In this document: positions 25,438-34,066 of the stretch, piece after piece
How positions within the stretch are numbered: position 1 is the stretch's first letter
Layout of the letters: the number at the start of each line of letters is the position of its first letter
Source of the DNA: JANNMJ01 sp031426455
GTDB lineage: Bacteria; Bacteroidota; Bacteroidia; Cytophagales; Hymenobacteraceae
Length of the DNA stretch: 64,000 nucleotides
Direction: 5' to 3'
Assembly (NCBI GenBank): GCA_031426455.1
Contig: JANPLI010000105.1
Coordinates: 29,901-93,900 of the forward strand
The notes under the pieces: model-generated
Databases searched by the model: none
Told to the model about the DNA's origin: nothing
Seen by the model: only the letters and a program-made list of their open reading frames with translations
Translations under genes and position numbers: made by a program

Positions 25438-26325
25438 TCAGGCTGCTACTACCTGCAACGCGCGGGGCAGCACTTCCACGGTGAATTCGCTGGCGGTGCC
25501 CGCAAACTCGCCGTCGCAGTGGAACGGCAGCGGGTGGTGCAACGATACGCGGGCGTGGGTAGTACGGAAGTACGTGGAGGCCCCAAAGCGCGGCAGCGTG
25601 CCGCTCATCATCCCGGCGGCGATGCCCAGCGCGCCCCACCACGACGGGTGGCGCAGGACGCAGGCGTCCAGCACGCCATCCTGAATATTCGCCATTGGTG
25701 CGATGTAAGCGTTGTTGCCGTACTGGGCAGCGTTGGCAAACGTCAGCACGAACAGCTCGCGCAGCTCGTGCGGGGCCAGGCCGGCGGCTTCGTCATAAAA
25801 CAACGTTCCGGAAACCGGCTGATAGTTACCGAACTCCTTAAAAAGCAGCTTGGTATAAGTCGCAAGCCCGCGCTCTTCGGAATGGGCGAACTCGCGGGCG
25901 ATGTGGCCGTCGAAACCCACGCCGGCCGTGCAGAAAAATGCGCGGCCATTGATCCGCCCCGCATCGATGGTGGTACGGTAGCCTTTGAGTAGGTGGCGCA
26001 GCGCGCCCAGCGGATCGAGCGGGACGCGCAGGTGGCGGGCCAGGCCATTGCCGGAGCCGCGCGGCACGATGCCGAGGGCTGCGCCGGTATTCAGCAGACC
26101 GGCAGCTACTTCGTTCACGGTGCCGTCGCCGCCCACGGCCACGACTACCCGATGGCCCTGCGCGGCGGCTTCGGCGGCCAGTTCGGTGGCGTGGCCGGGC
26201 CGCTGCGTATGGCGAATGTGGACTTCCGTGCCCACCGGCAGCACTCGCCGCGCCAGCGCGGGCAGGTCGAGGGGCGCGCGGCGCTGGGCACCGGAAGCAG
26301 GGTTCAACAAAAAGACAAACGACAT
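25438..26325 (-). CDS. diacylglycerol/lipid kinase family protein (YegS/BmrU-like)
   Basis: A 295-residue protein with the DAGK catalytic layout: FLLNPASGAQRR (N-terminal nucleotide-binding start), VVVAVGGDGTVNEVAAGLL (the GGDGT motif), IVPRGSGNGLARHL, and TAGVGFDGHIAREF. It transfers a phosphate to a lipid such as diacylglycerol or phosphatidylglycerol at the inner face of the membrane. The exact lipid cannot be told from sequence. The length is typical. Confidence 0.9.
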   Translation of the reverse strand: MSFVFLLNPASGAQRRAPLDLPALARRVLPVGTEVHIRHTQRPGHATELAAEAAAQGHRVVVAVGGDGTVNEVAAGLLNTGAALGIVPRGSGNGLARHLRVPLDPLGALRHLLKGYRTTIDAGRINGRAFFCTAGVGFDGHIAREFAHSEERGLATYTKLLFKEFGNYQPVSGTLFYDEAAGLAPHELRELFVLTFANAAQYGNNAYIAPMANIQDGVLDACVLRHPSWWGALGIAAGMMSGTLPRFGASTYFRTTHARVSLHHPLPFHCDGEFAGTASEFTVEVLPRALQVVAA

Positions 26326-26423
26326 TCCGGGGGCAAGCTACAGGCTTTTAGCCACAAGCTGCCAGCCAAACCGCTGGCAGCCAAAATGAAGGTTGGAGAT
26401 TTGAGCCGGTTTCAGCACTCATT

Positions 26424-27338
26424 TCAGTCATCGGCGCCATCGCCTTCTTCGTCATCCTCGGCTCCCTCCTCTTCTGAGGACGCGCGCTCTTCGCCCAGCA
26501 GATCGAGCAGCAGATTGACTTCCACGGCTTTCTGCGGCTCATTCAGTTTCTCGAAGGAAAGCGCAAGGTTGCGGAACGCGCGGCGCACGATATCGAGCGG
26601 CACGCACGGCTCGAAGTAGAGATCAGCTTCCGGCAGACCCAGTTGCTGGACGTAGTTGGCCACGTCGGCGCGGGTCAGGATCAGCCCCCGGTTGTAAGCA
26701 TTGATGTAGAACGGCGCGTCGCCGCTGCCCGTCCCGCGCGGGGGTTTCCAGGTCAGGATGAACAGATTCGGCAGGTTCACGCCGTGCACCGGCATCCCCA
26801 GGCGGCGAGCAATCAGCAGGTAGATCACGCACAGCGTCAGCGGATTACCACGCCGGCTTTCCAGCACCCGGTTCAGCATCGAGTTGGCCGGCGAGTGAAA
26901 GTTCTGCGAGTTGGCCGAAAAGCGCGCCTGCCGAAACAGCACGTAGTTCAGGGTCTTCACCTTATCGTGGGGGTGCATATCGGGGCGCAGCATCACCCAG
27001 GCCTCGTAGTAGTACTCGTCGAGCTGGCGGTGCAGGTCGGCCTGACTCACGTCCGGATACTGGTACTGGTTCACGAGCCACATCCCTTCCAGCAGGTCTT
27101 CGGCGCCGGCCGCTTTCCAGGCCGTGAGGCGCGCGGTCAGGCCCTCGAACTGGAGGCGGTGCACCAGCTCCTCGTAGCGGTGCTGGTCAGCGGGGTCGAG
27201 GGAGGCTTCCCAGGCTTCTTCCAGAAACGGAATCAGCCCCTCGCCAAGCGTCGTGATGCGCTGGTTGACGTGCGCGGCGATCTCCGGATCCGGGTCGTCG
27301 AGCAGCGAGAGTAAGGCTTTGATTTCAGCAGTCGTCAT
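26424..27338 (-). CDS. SirB1/transglutaminase-like protein
   Basis: A 304-residue protein. Residues about 90-270 show the SirB1 (transglutaminase-like) pattern: LNYVLFRQARFSAN, NRVLESRRGNPLTLCVIYLLIARRLG, and GVNLPNLFILTW. The usual catalytic Cys of transglutaminases would lie in the LTLCVIY block. The tail is highly acidic (SSEEEGAEDDEEGD). It is conserved across Bacteroidota and proteobacteria without a firm function. It lies downstream of the acyl-CoA carboxylase gene, separated by an inverted repeat. Confidence 0.82.
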   Translation of the reverse strand: MTTAEIKALLSLLDDPDPEIAAHVNQRITTLGEGLIPFLEEAWEASLDPADQHRYEELVHRLQFEGLTARLTAWKAAGAEDLLEGMWLVNQYQYPDVSQADLHRQLDEYYYEAWVMLRPDMHPHDKVKTLNYVLFRQARFSANSQNFHSPANSMLNRVLESRRGNPLTLCVIYLLIARRLGMPVHGVNLPNLFILTWKPPRGTGSGDAPFYINAYNRGLILTRADVANYVQQLGLPEADLYFEPCVPLDIVRRAFRNLALSFEKLNEPQKAVEVNLLLDLLGEERASSEEEGAEDDEEGDGADD

Positions 27339-27365
27339 TCAGTCGCTAACGGGGGCTGGGTAGAG

Positions 27366-27465
27366 ATGATTTCTCGCAGAGTTTCGCAAAGTACTACGCG
27401 GAGTTTCGCAAAGTCCGCGCTGCGAAACTTTGCGCAAAACTCCGCGAAACCCTGCGAGAAACCGC
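27366..27465. repeat. long inverted repeat of GCAGAGTTTCGCAAAGT words
   Basis: TTTCTCGCAGAGTTTCG at one end pairs with CGAAACCCTGCGAGAAA at the other (one mismatch). Inside, CGGAGTTTCGCAAAGT pairs with ACTTTGCGCAAAACTCCG (small bulge). The whole 100-bp spacer between the carboxylase and the SirB1-like gene can form one long hairpin. It may end carboxylase transcription and belongs to the CGCAGAG repeat family. Confidence 0.7.
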
Positions 27466-27472
27466 GCCGCGT

Positions 27473-29134
27473 TCAGGTCTGAATCACCCCTACGTTGTAA
27501 GGCCGCGTGATGGGCGCGTGGTTCGCCGCGCTGATGCCTTCCGACAGCACCCGGCGCGTATCGAGCGGGTCGATGATGGCATCGACCCAGATGCGGGCCG
27601 CCGCGTAGTACGGCGAAAGCTGCTCTTCGTAGCCGGCCTTGATGCGGTCGAGCAGCTCCTTCTCCGCTTCCGGCGTGATGGTTTCGCCCTTGCTCTTCAG
27701 CGAGGCTACCTGAATCTGCAACAGCGTGTTGGCCGCCGCTGCGCCGCTCATCACCGCCAGTTGGGCCGTAGGCCAGGCCACGATCAGGCGCGGGTCGTAG
27801 GCCTTGCCGCACATCGCGTAGTTGCCGGCGCCGTAGGAATTGCCCACCAGCACGGTGAACTTGGGCACCACCGAATTGGCCATTGCCGAGACCATCTTCG
27901 CGCCGTCCTTGATAATGCCGTTGTGCTCGGACTGCGAACCAACCATAAACCCGCTCACGTCCTGCACGAACACCAGCGGAATCTTCTTCTGGTTGCAGTT
28001 CATAATGAAGCGTGCGGCCTTGTCGGCGGAGTCGGAGTAGATCACGCCGCCCATCTGCATCCCCGTCTTTTTGGACTTAACAATCTTGCGCTGGTTCGCC
28101 ACGATGCCCACCGCCCAGCCGTCGATGCGGGCCAGGCCGCAGAGCAGCGTCTGGCCGTAGCCTTCCTTGTACTCCTCAAACTCGGAGTTGTCCACGAGGC
28201 GCGCGATGATCTCGCGCATCTCATAGGGCTTCACGCGGTCCGCGGAGAAGACGCCGTACAGCTCCTGGGGGTCGGCGGCGGGCGGGGCGGGCGCGGCGCG
28301 GCTGAACCCGGCTTTCGGCTCCTCACCGAGTTTGTCGAAGATGGCGCGGATACGGTCCAGGGCATCCTGGTCGTTTTTGCACTGATAGTCCGTCACGCCC
28401 GAAATCTGCGAGTGCGTGGTGGCGCCGCCGAGGGTTTCGTTATCGATACTCTCGCCGATGGCCGACTTCACGAGGTACGAACCGGCCAGAAAAACTGACC
28501 CGGAGCCTTCCACGATCAGCGCCTCGTCACTCATAATCGGCAGGTACGCGCCGCCCGCCACGCACGGCCCCATAATGGCGGCGATCTGGATCAGGCCCAT
28601 CCCCGACATCACGGCGTTGTTGCGGAAGATGCGGCCAAAGTGCTCTTTATCCGGGAAAATCTCGTCCTGCATCGGCAGAAATACGCCCGCCGAATCGACC
28701 AGATAGACAATCGGCAAGCGGTTTTCGATGGCGATCTCCTGCGCCCGCAGGTTCTTCTTACCCGTGATCGGGAACCACGCCCCAGCCTTCACGGTGGCGT
28801 CGTTGGCCACCACCACCGCCTGGCGCCCCTGAATCCGACCGATGACCACCACCACGCCGCCGCCGGGGCAGCCGCCGTGCTCGGCGTACATCCCCTCACC
28901 GGCGAGGGCGGCGATTTCCAGCGGCTCGGTGCCTTTATCCAGCAGGTAGGCAATCCGCTCGCGGGCCGTGAGCTTACCCTTGGCGCGGTGGGCGTCGAGG
29001 CGTTTCTGGCCACCGCCAAGGGCCGCTTTTTTCAGGCGTTCGCGGAGTTGGTGGACGAGGAGCTTGTTGGCGTCGTCGTTCTGATTGAAAGCAAGGTCTG
29101 CGACCGCCGGAGCGGCGCCGGCAAGTGCGGCCAT
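27473..29134 (-). CDS. acyl-CoA carboxylase carboxyltransferase (beta) subunit
   Basis: A 553-residue carboxyltransferase of the methylcrotonyl/propionyl-CoA carboxylase type. It moves CO2 from biotin to an acyl-CoA. Recognisable blocks are the oxyanion-hole stretches GAWFPITGKKNLRAQEIA, GPCVAGGAYLPIMSDEA and the C-terminal VLVGNSYGAGNYAMCG with PTAQLAVMSG. The long Ala-rich insertion (residues about 270-295) is tolerated in the family. No biotin-carboxylase or BCCP gene is adjacent. The presence of HMG-CoA lyase at 39 kb hints at leucine degradation, but which acyl-CoA is used is inference. Confidence 0.9.
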   Translation of the reverse strand: MAALAGAAPAVADLAFNQNDDANKLLVHQLRERLKKAALGGGQKRLDAHRAKGKLTARERIAYLLDKGTEPLEIAALAGEGMYAEHGGCPGGGVVVVIGRIQGRQAVVVANDATVKAGAWFPITGKKNLRAQEIAIENRLPIVYLVDSAGVFLPMQDEIFPDKEHFGRIFRNNAVMSGMGLIQIAAIMGPCVAGGAYLPIMSDEALIVEGSGSVFLAGSYLVKSAIGESIDNETLGGATTHSQISGVTDYQCKNDQDALDRIRAIFDKLGEEPKAGFSRAAPAPPAADPQELYGVFSADRVKPYEMREIIARLVDNSEFEEYKEGYGQTLLCGLARIDGWAVGIVANQRKIVKSKKTGMQMGGVIYSDSADKAARFIMNCNQKKIPLVFVQDVSGFMVGSQSEHNGIIKDGAKMVSAMANSVVPKFTVLVGNSYGAGNYAMCGKAYDPRLIVAWPTAQLAVMSGAAAANTLLQIQVASLKSKGETITPEAEKELLDRIKAGYEEQLSPYYAAARIWVDAIIDPLDTRRVLSEGISAANHAPITRPYNVGVIQT

Positions 29135-29339
29135 TGAGGTTGATTGGGGGAGTGGGGCAAGCAGAAAAAAGCCGCTCCGGCGCCCGGCGCGGCTCGCACG
29201 AAGGTACGGGCAGGGCGGAAAAGGCGCGGAGCAACCGTTCCCGGCGCACGTTCAGGCTCACCTTCCTGTTGGCCTGCACCGCGAACGCCGTAAGCACCGG
29301 TTTACCTTGTCGTCGCTTCGGCTCCTCCAGCTTTCTATT

Positions 29340-29837
29340 ATGGACGCATCAATTCCGTTTGGCCCGGTTGGGGGTGCCACCAGCCCCAACAGTCTGCGGG
29401 GCAGCGTAGCCGACCCCGGCAGCTTCTTTCTGCAACCCGTACCCAATCAGGCGGAAGCATTCCGGCGAATCCGGCAGGCCCACGCCGGCCTGCCGATCCA
29501 GGCCGTGCGTGAACTGATGACGCTGCTGGAGCTGACCAACGCCGAAACCGCGCGCCTGTTGGCCCTGCCCCTGCGCACCCTCACGCGCCACCTGCGCCAG
29601 GCCGAGCCGCTCGCCCTGGCCCTCGCCCCCGATGAAGCCGAGCGCGTGCTGCTGCTGCGCGAGCTGAGCGCGCGCGGCGCGGCCATCTTCGCCGACCAGG
29701 GCAAGTTCAACCGCTGGCTGCGGCGCCCCCTTCCCGTGCTGGAAAACCAGGCCCCGCTTACGCTGCTCGACACCGCCACGGGCCTGCAACTGGTCGAACA
29801 AGTGCTGGGGCGCCTCGCCTACGGCGTGTATAGCTAA
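29340..29837 (+). CDS. DUF2384 / MbcA-ParS-Xre family antitoxin
   Basis: A 165-residue protein with the Xre/MbcA/ParS antitoxin layout. A short N-terminal region leads to an HTH (LMTLLELTNAETARLLALPLRTLTRHL) and a C-terminal toxin-binding DUF2384 part (AAIFADQGKFNRWLRRPLPVL, then ATGLQLVEQVLGRLAYGVYS). ATG 29340 is chosen over a longer upstream frame. Antitoxins of this type neutralise RES-domain NAD-consuming toxins encoded directly downstream. Here the downstream frame is only 35 codons long, so the antitoxin seems to be an orphan. Confidence 0.85.
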   Translation: MDASIPFGPVGGATSPNSLRGSVADPGSFFLQPVPNQAEAFRRIRQAHAGLPIQAVRELMTLLELTNAETARLLALPLRTLTRHLRQAEPLALALAPDEAERVLLLRELSARGAAIFADQGKFNRWLRRPLPVLENQAPLTLLDTATGLQLVEQVLGRLAYGVYS

Positions 29838-29849
29838 CACCCACTGCCG

Positions 29850-29957
29850 ATGCTGGTGTACCGGGTACAGCAACTGGTACTGGATGCGCGGTTGCGGCGT
29901 CAGAAAAAAACCAGCGGGGTTTCGGGCGCGCGCACCATCGTCCGCAAATTCAGCTAA
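29850..29957 (+). pseudogene. stub at the position of the RES toxin
   Basis: A 35-codon frame starts 12 bp after the antitoxin stop, in the position and spacing of the cognate RES toxin. It starts MLVYRVQQ, as RES toxins often do (M-x-x-YRx), then diverges and ends at TAA. None of the RES catalytic region (Arg-x-x-Arg, Tyr, Glu/Ser) is present. I read it as the remains of a deleted toxin, although chance cannot be excluded. Confidence 0.45.
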
Positions 29958-30028
29958 GGAAGGCATCCTCCGAGGCCGCGAGCTAGCCGGCGAGCCGCGC
30001 GATTGGGCGCTCTAAACTCTCTACCAGT

Positions 30029-30662
30029 TCAATTTAATGTCGACAATAAAGCCACAAGCTCCGCCTCCAGCTTGTCGAACGAATCCAGCCCCCGCAGGTG
30101 CCCAAACCCTCGCTCCAGAGCCAATTCGGCCAACCGATGCCGCTGCCGGTGAACGCTGAATGATTTTAAGCGCCGCGCGCTCAATCCGCTGGCTTTTTCC
30201 AGCGCCGCAAACAAGACCTTCTTTGCATCCACCATCTCGACGCGCGATTTAGTTGGTAAGTCAAGCGGTTCACGCCCCCACGGATTATTGGCTGCTTCGC
30301 GGATAGCGGCTTCATCTCCCAGCAGCCACGCTTCCGTCATCCGTACCGGAATAATCTTGACGTAAGGCGGAAGCTGGGGAAACGCCTCCATCATCTCGCT
30401 ATCTATGCTGGGCGCTTCGAGCCTCATAAGCTGCGTTTTCCGCGTCATGATGCACAAACAGCACGTTTGCGGGATACAGCCGCCAAGCTGTGCGAAATCG
30501 ATCAACGTTTTTTCTGGGCGGCTGCGGTAGTCGGTCGAGTGCAGCGATAGTCAGCGTGATAATGGTATTGGACGGCAAATGCTCCCGAAACAGCCACTCC
30601 AGAATGGATTTCAGCACCGCGTCTGAGGTACCGTCAGTGACCAGCGTGGCGCTAATCTGCAT
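30029..30662 (-). pseudogene. TOPRIM-like partner gene, frameshifted
   Basis: Two overlapping frames make one gene. From ATG 30662: MQISATLVTDGTSD, then a VLFVHHDAENAAYEARSAQ segment. A stop follows unless the frame shifts at about 30407, after which it continues IDSEMMEAFPQLPPYVK, IIPVRMTEAWLLGDEAA to 30029. The joined order (EG/DGxSD start, HxDAE, VPVRMTEAWLL, and a C-terminal helix bundle) fits a TOPRIM-like family paired with AAA ATPases. A single extra C explains the break. It may be real inactivation, a programmed shift or a sequencing error. It overlaps the ATPase gene by 11 bp. Confidence 0.65.
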
Positions 30663-32127
30663 GACCATTCCCAAATAGGGTTAACTGCTCTGGTTCAAGC
30701 TGGGCAGCGATTCTCTTAAAAACCGCTCCGACACTATCCGGCGATTCGTGCTGAGCCGGTGCGGCGTTCAGGTAGTGTAGCAATTTTCCAGGTTGCAATT
30801 CCGCCATCGGACGGCTACCTGTTGTGCGCCAGGTACCTGGCAGCGCGCTAAACCTTACCTGACTGAGCGACCGCCGCCCCGCCTGAATCGCTTGCACCCG
30901 TTCCGCGACCACCAGGCAGTCTTCCGGCACTAATTGCACCACCACGGGCGAATGCGTGGTGATGATCACCTGCCGCAATGGGTTATCATCACCTGCCGTC
31001 AGGTGCGTGTCCGTCGCAATATCCTGCAACAGTTGGAGCACGGCTTCGATCAGTGCCGGGTGAATGCCATTTTCCGGCTCTTCCACGCATAATACACGTC
31101 CCGCTTCCTTGTCTTCACCGATAACGGTGAGCGCAAGAAAGCGCAGCGTTCCGTCCGAAAGCGCCCAAGCGGAGTGGCGGATCCCGCTCCGGTCTTCCAT
31201 TTCCAGACTTAACAATTCGCGCTTTTCGTCACGCTCTACCCGAATGCGCCGCACGTCATCATTCAATTCCGCCAGTCGGCTGCTGACCCGCGCGTAACAG
31301 GCTTCCTGTTCCGCTTTTGTCGTACCCTGCCGCGCCAGGCGGTACAGCGTGGCCGGCAGATGAAGGCCATTGGCCGTCAGGTGCGCCGATACCCCAAACG
31401 AATCGGGCTGGCGCAGCGCCGACAGTTCCAGTTGTAGCAGCTGCCACGACTGCATTTCGCACTTTGCCACCAGCGTAGTACCGGCACCGGCAGCATCGGC
31501 GGCCGACAGTACCGTCCGAGTCAGCGTGGAGGCTTTATAGGTGCGGGACCGCCCACTCGCGCCATCCGCGTGTTGGATTACATAACCTACGTCCTCTTTC
31601 TGTTCCGTGCTGATGTACGGCGCCGTTCGGCGGCCCATTATGACACTTTTACGCCATTCGGCCCGATGCGCAAATCCAAGCGCTTTGCGAGCATCGCCAG
31701 CGTTGATATAAGTTAGTTCCTCTTCCCGAATAACCAGTCGCCCCCGTGTACTAATCACCGAATCGGCCTCATAGCCCAGTACTAACCGATACCGTAGATA
31801 GGTAGTCTGCGCCGTAGCTGGTTGGCCCAAGTCGTCGGTACCAGTCGGCGGAATAATCATTTCAGCCTCAAAATGCATGGTAGCTGCGTGGCCTTCGCCT
31901 GTTTTGGTAAACAGACTTTCAAGGCTGCTATTGCGGCTAATCGGATCTCGCACCGTCAGACCCGCCTCTTGCAAAGAGTCATTCGCCAGATTGCTCAAAA
32001 ACCGAATCGCATCGAACAGATTCGACTTGCCCACGCCATTTGCCCCCGCAAGGCAGGTAAACGGCCCGAAGCTCACTTGAGCATCGACTAGATTCTTGAA
32101 GCCCGAGACAGAAAGGCGTGTCAGCAT
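30652..32127 (-). CDS. AAA/OLD-like ATPase, second module
   Basis: A 491-residue SMC/RecF-like ATPase: MLTRLSVSGFKNLVDAQV, Walker A GANGVGKS (28-35), a signature-like SDGTLRFLAL, Walker B LCVEEPENGIHP and IITTHSPVVVQL. It follows the same order as the ATPase at 5.2-6.5 kb but is longer, with a larger middle insertion containing basic and His-rich loops. It is followed by a TOPRIM-like gene (now frameshifted) that overlaps its stop. Such pairs are found in anti-phage and DNA-damage modules; a defence role is inferred. Confidence 0.82.
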   Translation of the reverse strand: MLTRLSVSGFKNLVDAQVSFGPFTCLAGANGVGKSNLFDAIRFLSNLANDSLQEAGLTVRDPISRNSSLESLFTKTGEGHAATMHFEAEMIIPPTGTDDLGQPATAQTTYLRYRLVLGYEADSVISTRGRLVIREEELTYINAGDARKALGFAHRAEWRKSVIMGRRTAPYISTEQKEDVGYVIQHADGASGRSRTYKASTLTRTVLSAADAAGAGTTLVAKCEMQSWQLLQLELSALRQPDSFGVSAHLTANGLHLPATLYRLARQGTTKAEQEACYARVSSRLAELNDDVRRIRVERDEKRELLSLEMEDRSGIRHSAWALSDGTLRFLALTVIGEDKEAGRVLCVEEPENGIHPALIEAVLQLLQDIATDTHLTAGDDNPLRQVIITTHSPVVVQLVPEDCLVVAERVQAIQAGRRSLSQVRFSALPGTWRTTGSRPMAELQPGKLLHYLNAAPAQHESPDSVGAVFKRIAAQLEPEQLTLFGNGHAD

Positions 32128-32497
32128 AAAAGGACGGTAAGGCCCGCCAAGTTACGCGCCAGCCACCGCTACCGCCATCCGCTGTTCCACCCCAACCTGC
32201 CCCACCCGCCCCTGCCGGGTTCGAGTTTGGGGAAAAGGCGCAACCAGCCGTATGGTCGCGCTTGCCAGCAGGCAGCGGCCACGGCAGATTAGCAGGATTT
32301 CAAAGCATCCACCGCCCGCACCTCCGAATTCAGGCGCACCGCCAGCGCCAAGCGCTCTGGCGGGGAATAGCCGCCAACGGCTTTGGGCTTTGCGTTCGGG
32401 CGGGAAATCGAAGCACGAAGCTGATATTATTACTAAATTTAAATTAAAAAAAACTGCTGTTGGATTTTGCACTTCAGTCCACCTGACGCAAAACCCC
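32128..32497. other. gene-free stretch left of the AT-rich cassette
   Basis: About 370 bp with no ORF I can support. GC falls sharply from about 32400 on (AAATTTAAATTAAAAAAAAC), marking the border of a compositionally foreign segment. Confidence 0.5.
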
Positions 32498-33043
32498 TGT
32501 TGGCAGTAGTTTTTTACAAAAAATTTATTTTTTACTATAAATTGTCAAGTCGCAACTTGACGCAATAATAAACGTGTCACCTGTGTCCGAAAATCCAAAA
32601 GCTCTTAATTCGCAAGCTCCGTCTTTTCCAACAAATATTCTTTCTTTCTTGTCAGGCGAAACTAAATAAATCCGCTTAACCAAATAGTTTTCAAATGGTT
32701 TGTCGTCTGGTTCTGGCTCGGTTGCAATTAGTGTCCAATTGTCTTGTGTTGTTTTGGATAAATTGTCTTCCCCATATAGTCCGCAAGTTTTTATTTCAAC
32801 ATTTTCTAACACGTCAAAGCCAACGATTGAATTTGTCGCTTGGTCAAATTTGTCCCACCAATTCAAGTCGTCATACTGTCGGGCAATTTTTTCTCCTGTC
32901 TTGCAGTTGAAAATTCCTTCTCCTTGTCCCGACAGAACAATTAAAAAATCTTGGTTTGGTGCGTATCCAATATTTTCAAGTCCGCCAATCGCAAAAGTGT
33001 CTTTATGTGTCCACATACGGTCTGTCTAAAATTACTGCCAACA
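32498..33043. mobile_element. candidate gene cassette: AT-rich ORF between 11-bp inverted repeats
   Basis: TGTTGGCAGTA (32498-32508) and its exact reverse complement TACTGCCAACA (33033-33043) bracket one AT-rich gene with about 15-25 bp to spare on each side. Outside each repeat lies a hairpin-forming sequence: TTTTGC...GCAAAA on the left, and ACGCAACTC...GAGTTGCGT (9-bp perfect stem, 33054-33083) on the right. Composition changes abruptly at the borders. There is no transposase inside. The symmetric hairpin-plus-repeat ends suggest a one-gene mobile cassette of unknown type. Confidence 0.5.
32525..33016 (-). CDS. AT-rich conserved hypothetical protein (horizontally acquired)
   Basis: A 163-residue soluble protein, MWTHKDTFAIGGLENIGY, with repeated beta-strand patterns (FLIVLSGQGEGIFNCKTGEKIA, SPDKKERIFVGKDGACELRAFGFSDTGDTFII). 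Similar sequences occur in AT-rich Bacteroidota, to my recollection, without known function. Its base composition (well below 45% GC by eye) and codon use (AAA, AAT, TTT endings) contrast strongly with the neighbours, so it is foreign. No catalytic motif is seen. It is the only gene between the inverted repeats. Confidence 0.75.
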   Translation of the reverse strand: MWTHKDTFAIGGLENIGYAPNQDFLIVLSGQGEGIFNCKTGEKIARQYDDLNWWDKFDQATNSIVGFDVLENVEIKTCGLYGEDNLSKTTQDNWTLIATEPEPDDKPFENYLVKRIYLVSPDKKERIFVGKDGACELRAFGFSDTGDTFIIASSCDLTIYSKK

Positions 33044-33421
33044 TCCCGATAGACGCAACTCTTCCCCCAGTGCGAGTTGCGTTTATTTCTTCAATAGTAC
33101 GCAGGCGGCTTGCGTTTACCGTTCCCCAGCCGGTCAGTAAACGTAACTGCTCTACAGTTGCTCTACTAATCGCCCGTTCGCAGCCAGTTGCGGCAAGCAG
33201 CTTACGCTCGTTTATCTGCTGCCGGCTCTACGCCGCTGGTGTCGAACTCCTGCCTGCGCCCCTGATTGGGTTTCCATTTCCCGGCGTCTGCGAAAACCAG
33301 GAACAACCTTGTTCCCGGTTTCTCCGAAAGGCAGAAAACGGGAACACTACCCGGTGCCAGATGGGGTGCGGCGACTTCCGTACGCGCTCTTCGGGAGGGG
33401 TTAGTGGCGCCGGTAGCGCCC
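33044..33421. other. gene-free stretch with two hairpins right of the cassette
   Basis: About 380 bp with no supportable gene. It holds the ACGCAACTC/GAGTTGCGT hairpin next to the cassette end. At about 33294-33324 there is a second hairpin (AAACCAGGAACAA-CC-TTGTTCCCGGTTT, one mismatch). Composition returns gradually to the local GC level. Confidence 0.5.
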
Positions 33422-33826
33422 CTAGTGCGCGTGGTGCAGATCCAGCTTCCAGACTTCGCGGCGCTCCTTGCCCACGGTCACGAGGAGGCGGGGCGGGTTG
33501 GGCACCAGTACGAGGTGGGCCTTCTTGCCGGCGTACTCCTCCGAGTCGATCCAGACGCCTTCCTTGCTGCCGATTTCCTCGGTTTTCACGGCGTTCGGCA
33601 GGTAGGAGGTGGGCAGCAGCACGTCCGAGTCGGAGCGCAGCTTGCGGTGGGCGGCTTCCAGGACTTCCTCCAGAAAATCGCCGTAGGTTTCGTTGAAGGC
33701 GTCTTCGAGGTCGTGGAGTTCTTCTTCCACGTCGTCGTAGCGCGTATCGTCGTAGGCCAGGCCGGTCAGCTCACTCTTTTTGGTGATGATCTGGACCAGC
33801 GTGGCATTCAGTTCGGTGAGGCTCAT
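33422..33826 (-). CDS. conserved hypothetical protein
   Basis: A 134-residue acidic protein: an N-terminal helical part (DDVEEELHDLEDAFNETYGDFLEEVLE), then a beta-rich end (GVWIDSEEYAGKKAHLVLVP, PPRLLVTVGKERREVWKL). There is no signal peptide and no membrane segment. It looks intact and has normal GC for the genome. I do not recognise a characterised family. It is divergent from hpd. Confidence 0.7.
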   Translation of the reverse strand: MSLTELNATLVQIITKKSELTGLAYDDTRYDDVEEELHDLEDAFNETYGDFLEEVLEAAHRKLRSDSDVLLPTSYLPNAVKTEEIGSKEGVWIDSEEYAGKKAHLVLVPNPPRLLVTVGKERREVWKLDLHHAH

Positions 33827-33963
33827 TATTCGGTTCGGGAATTACGGGCGGGCCGACTGGTGCGCGGCTCCGCTGAATCCGGCCGCAAGTTAGGGCGCGG
33901 CGCGGGCTGGCGCTATCAGAGAAGCGGTTTTTAGGGGCGGGCGCCGGGCATCCGGACCAGGCG

Positions 33964-33994
33964 CTTTCCGCGCCGCGCCGCCGCCGTACTTTTG
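33964..33994 (+). promoter_or_regulatory. hpd promoter
   Basis: TACTTTTG (33987-33994) matches the TAnnTTTG -7 box. TTTCCG at 33964 is a poor -33 match at the right distance. Transcription would start about 65 nt before the ATG of hpd. Confidence 0.55.
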
Positions 33995-34066
33995 ACTTGG
34001 CAGCCACCCCGTGACCGAAGCTGCCGTACTGCTTCTTTCCGTTTACCCCCCAAATCAATCGTCCCA

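Noticed and set aside
32498..33043. Integron attC cassette
   Set aside because: The inverted repeats lack the GTTRRRY core and no integrase is visible; reported instead as an unknown cassette type.
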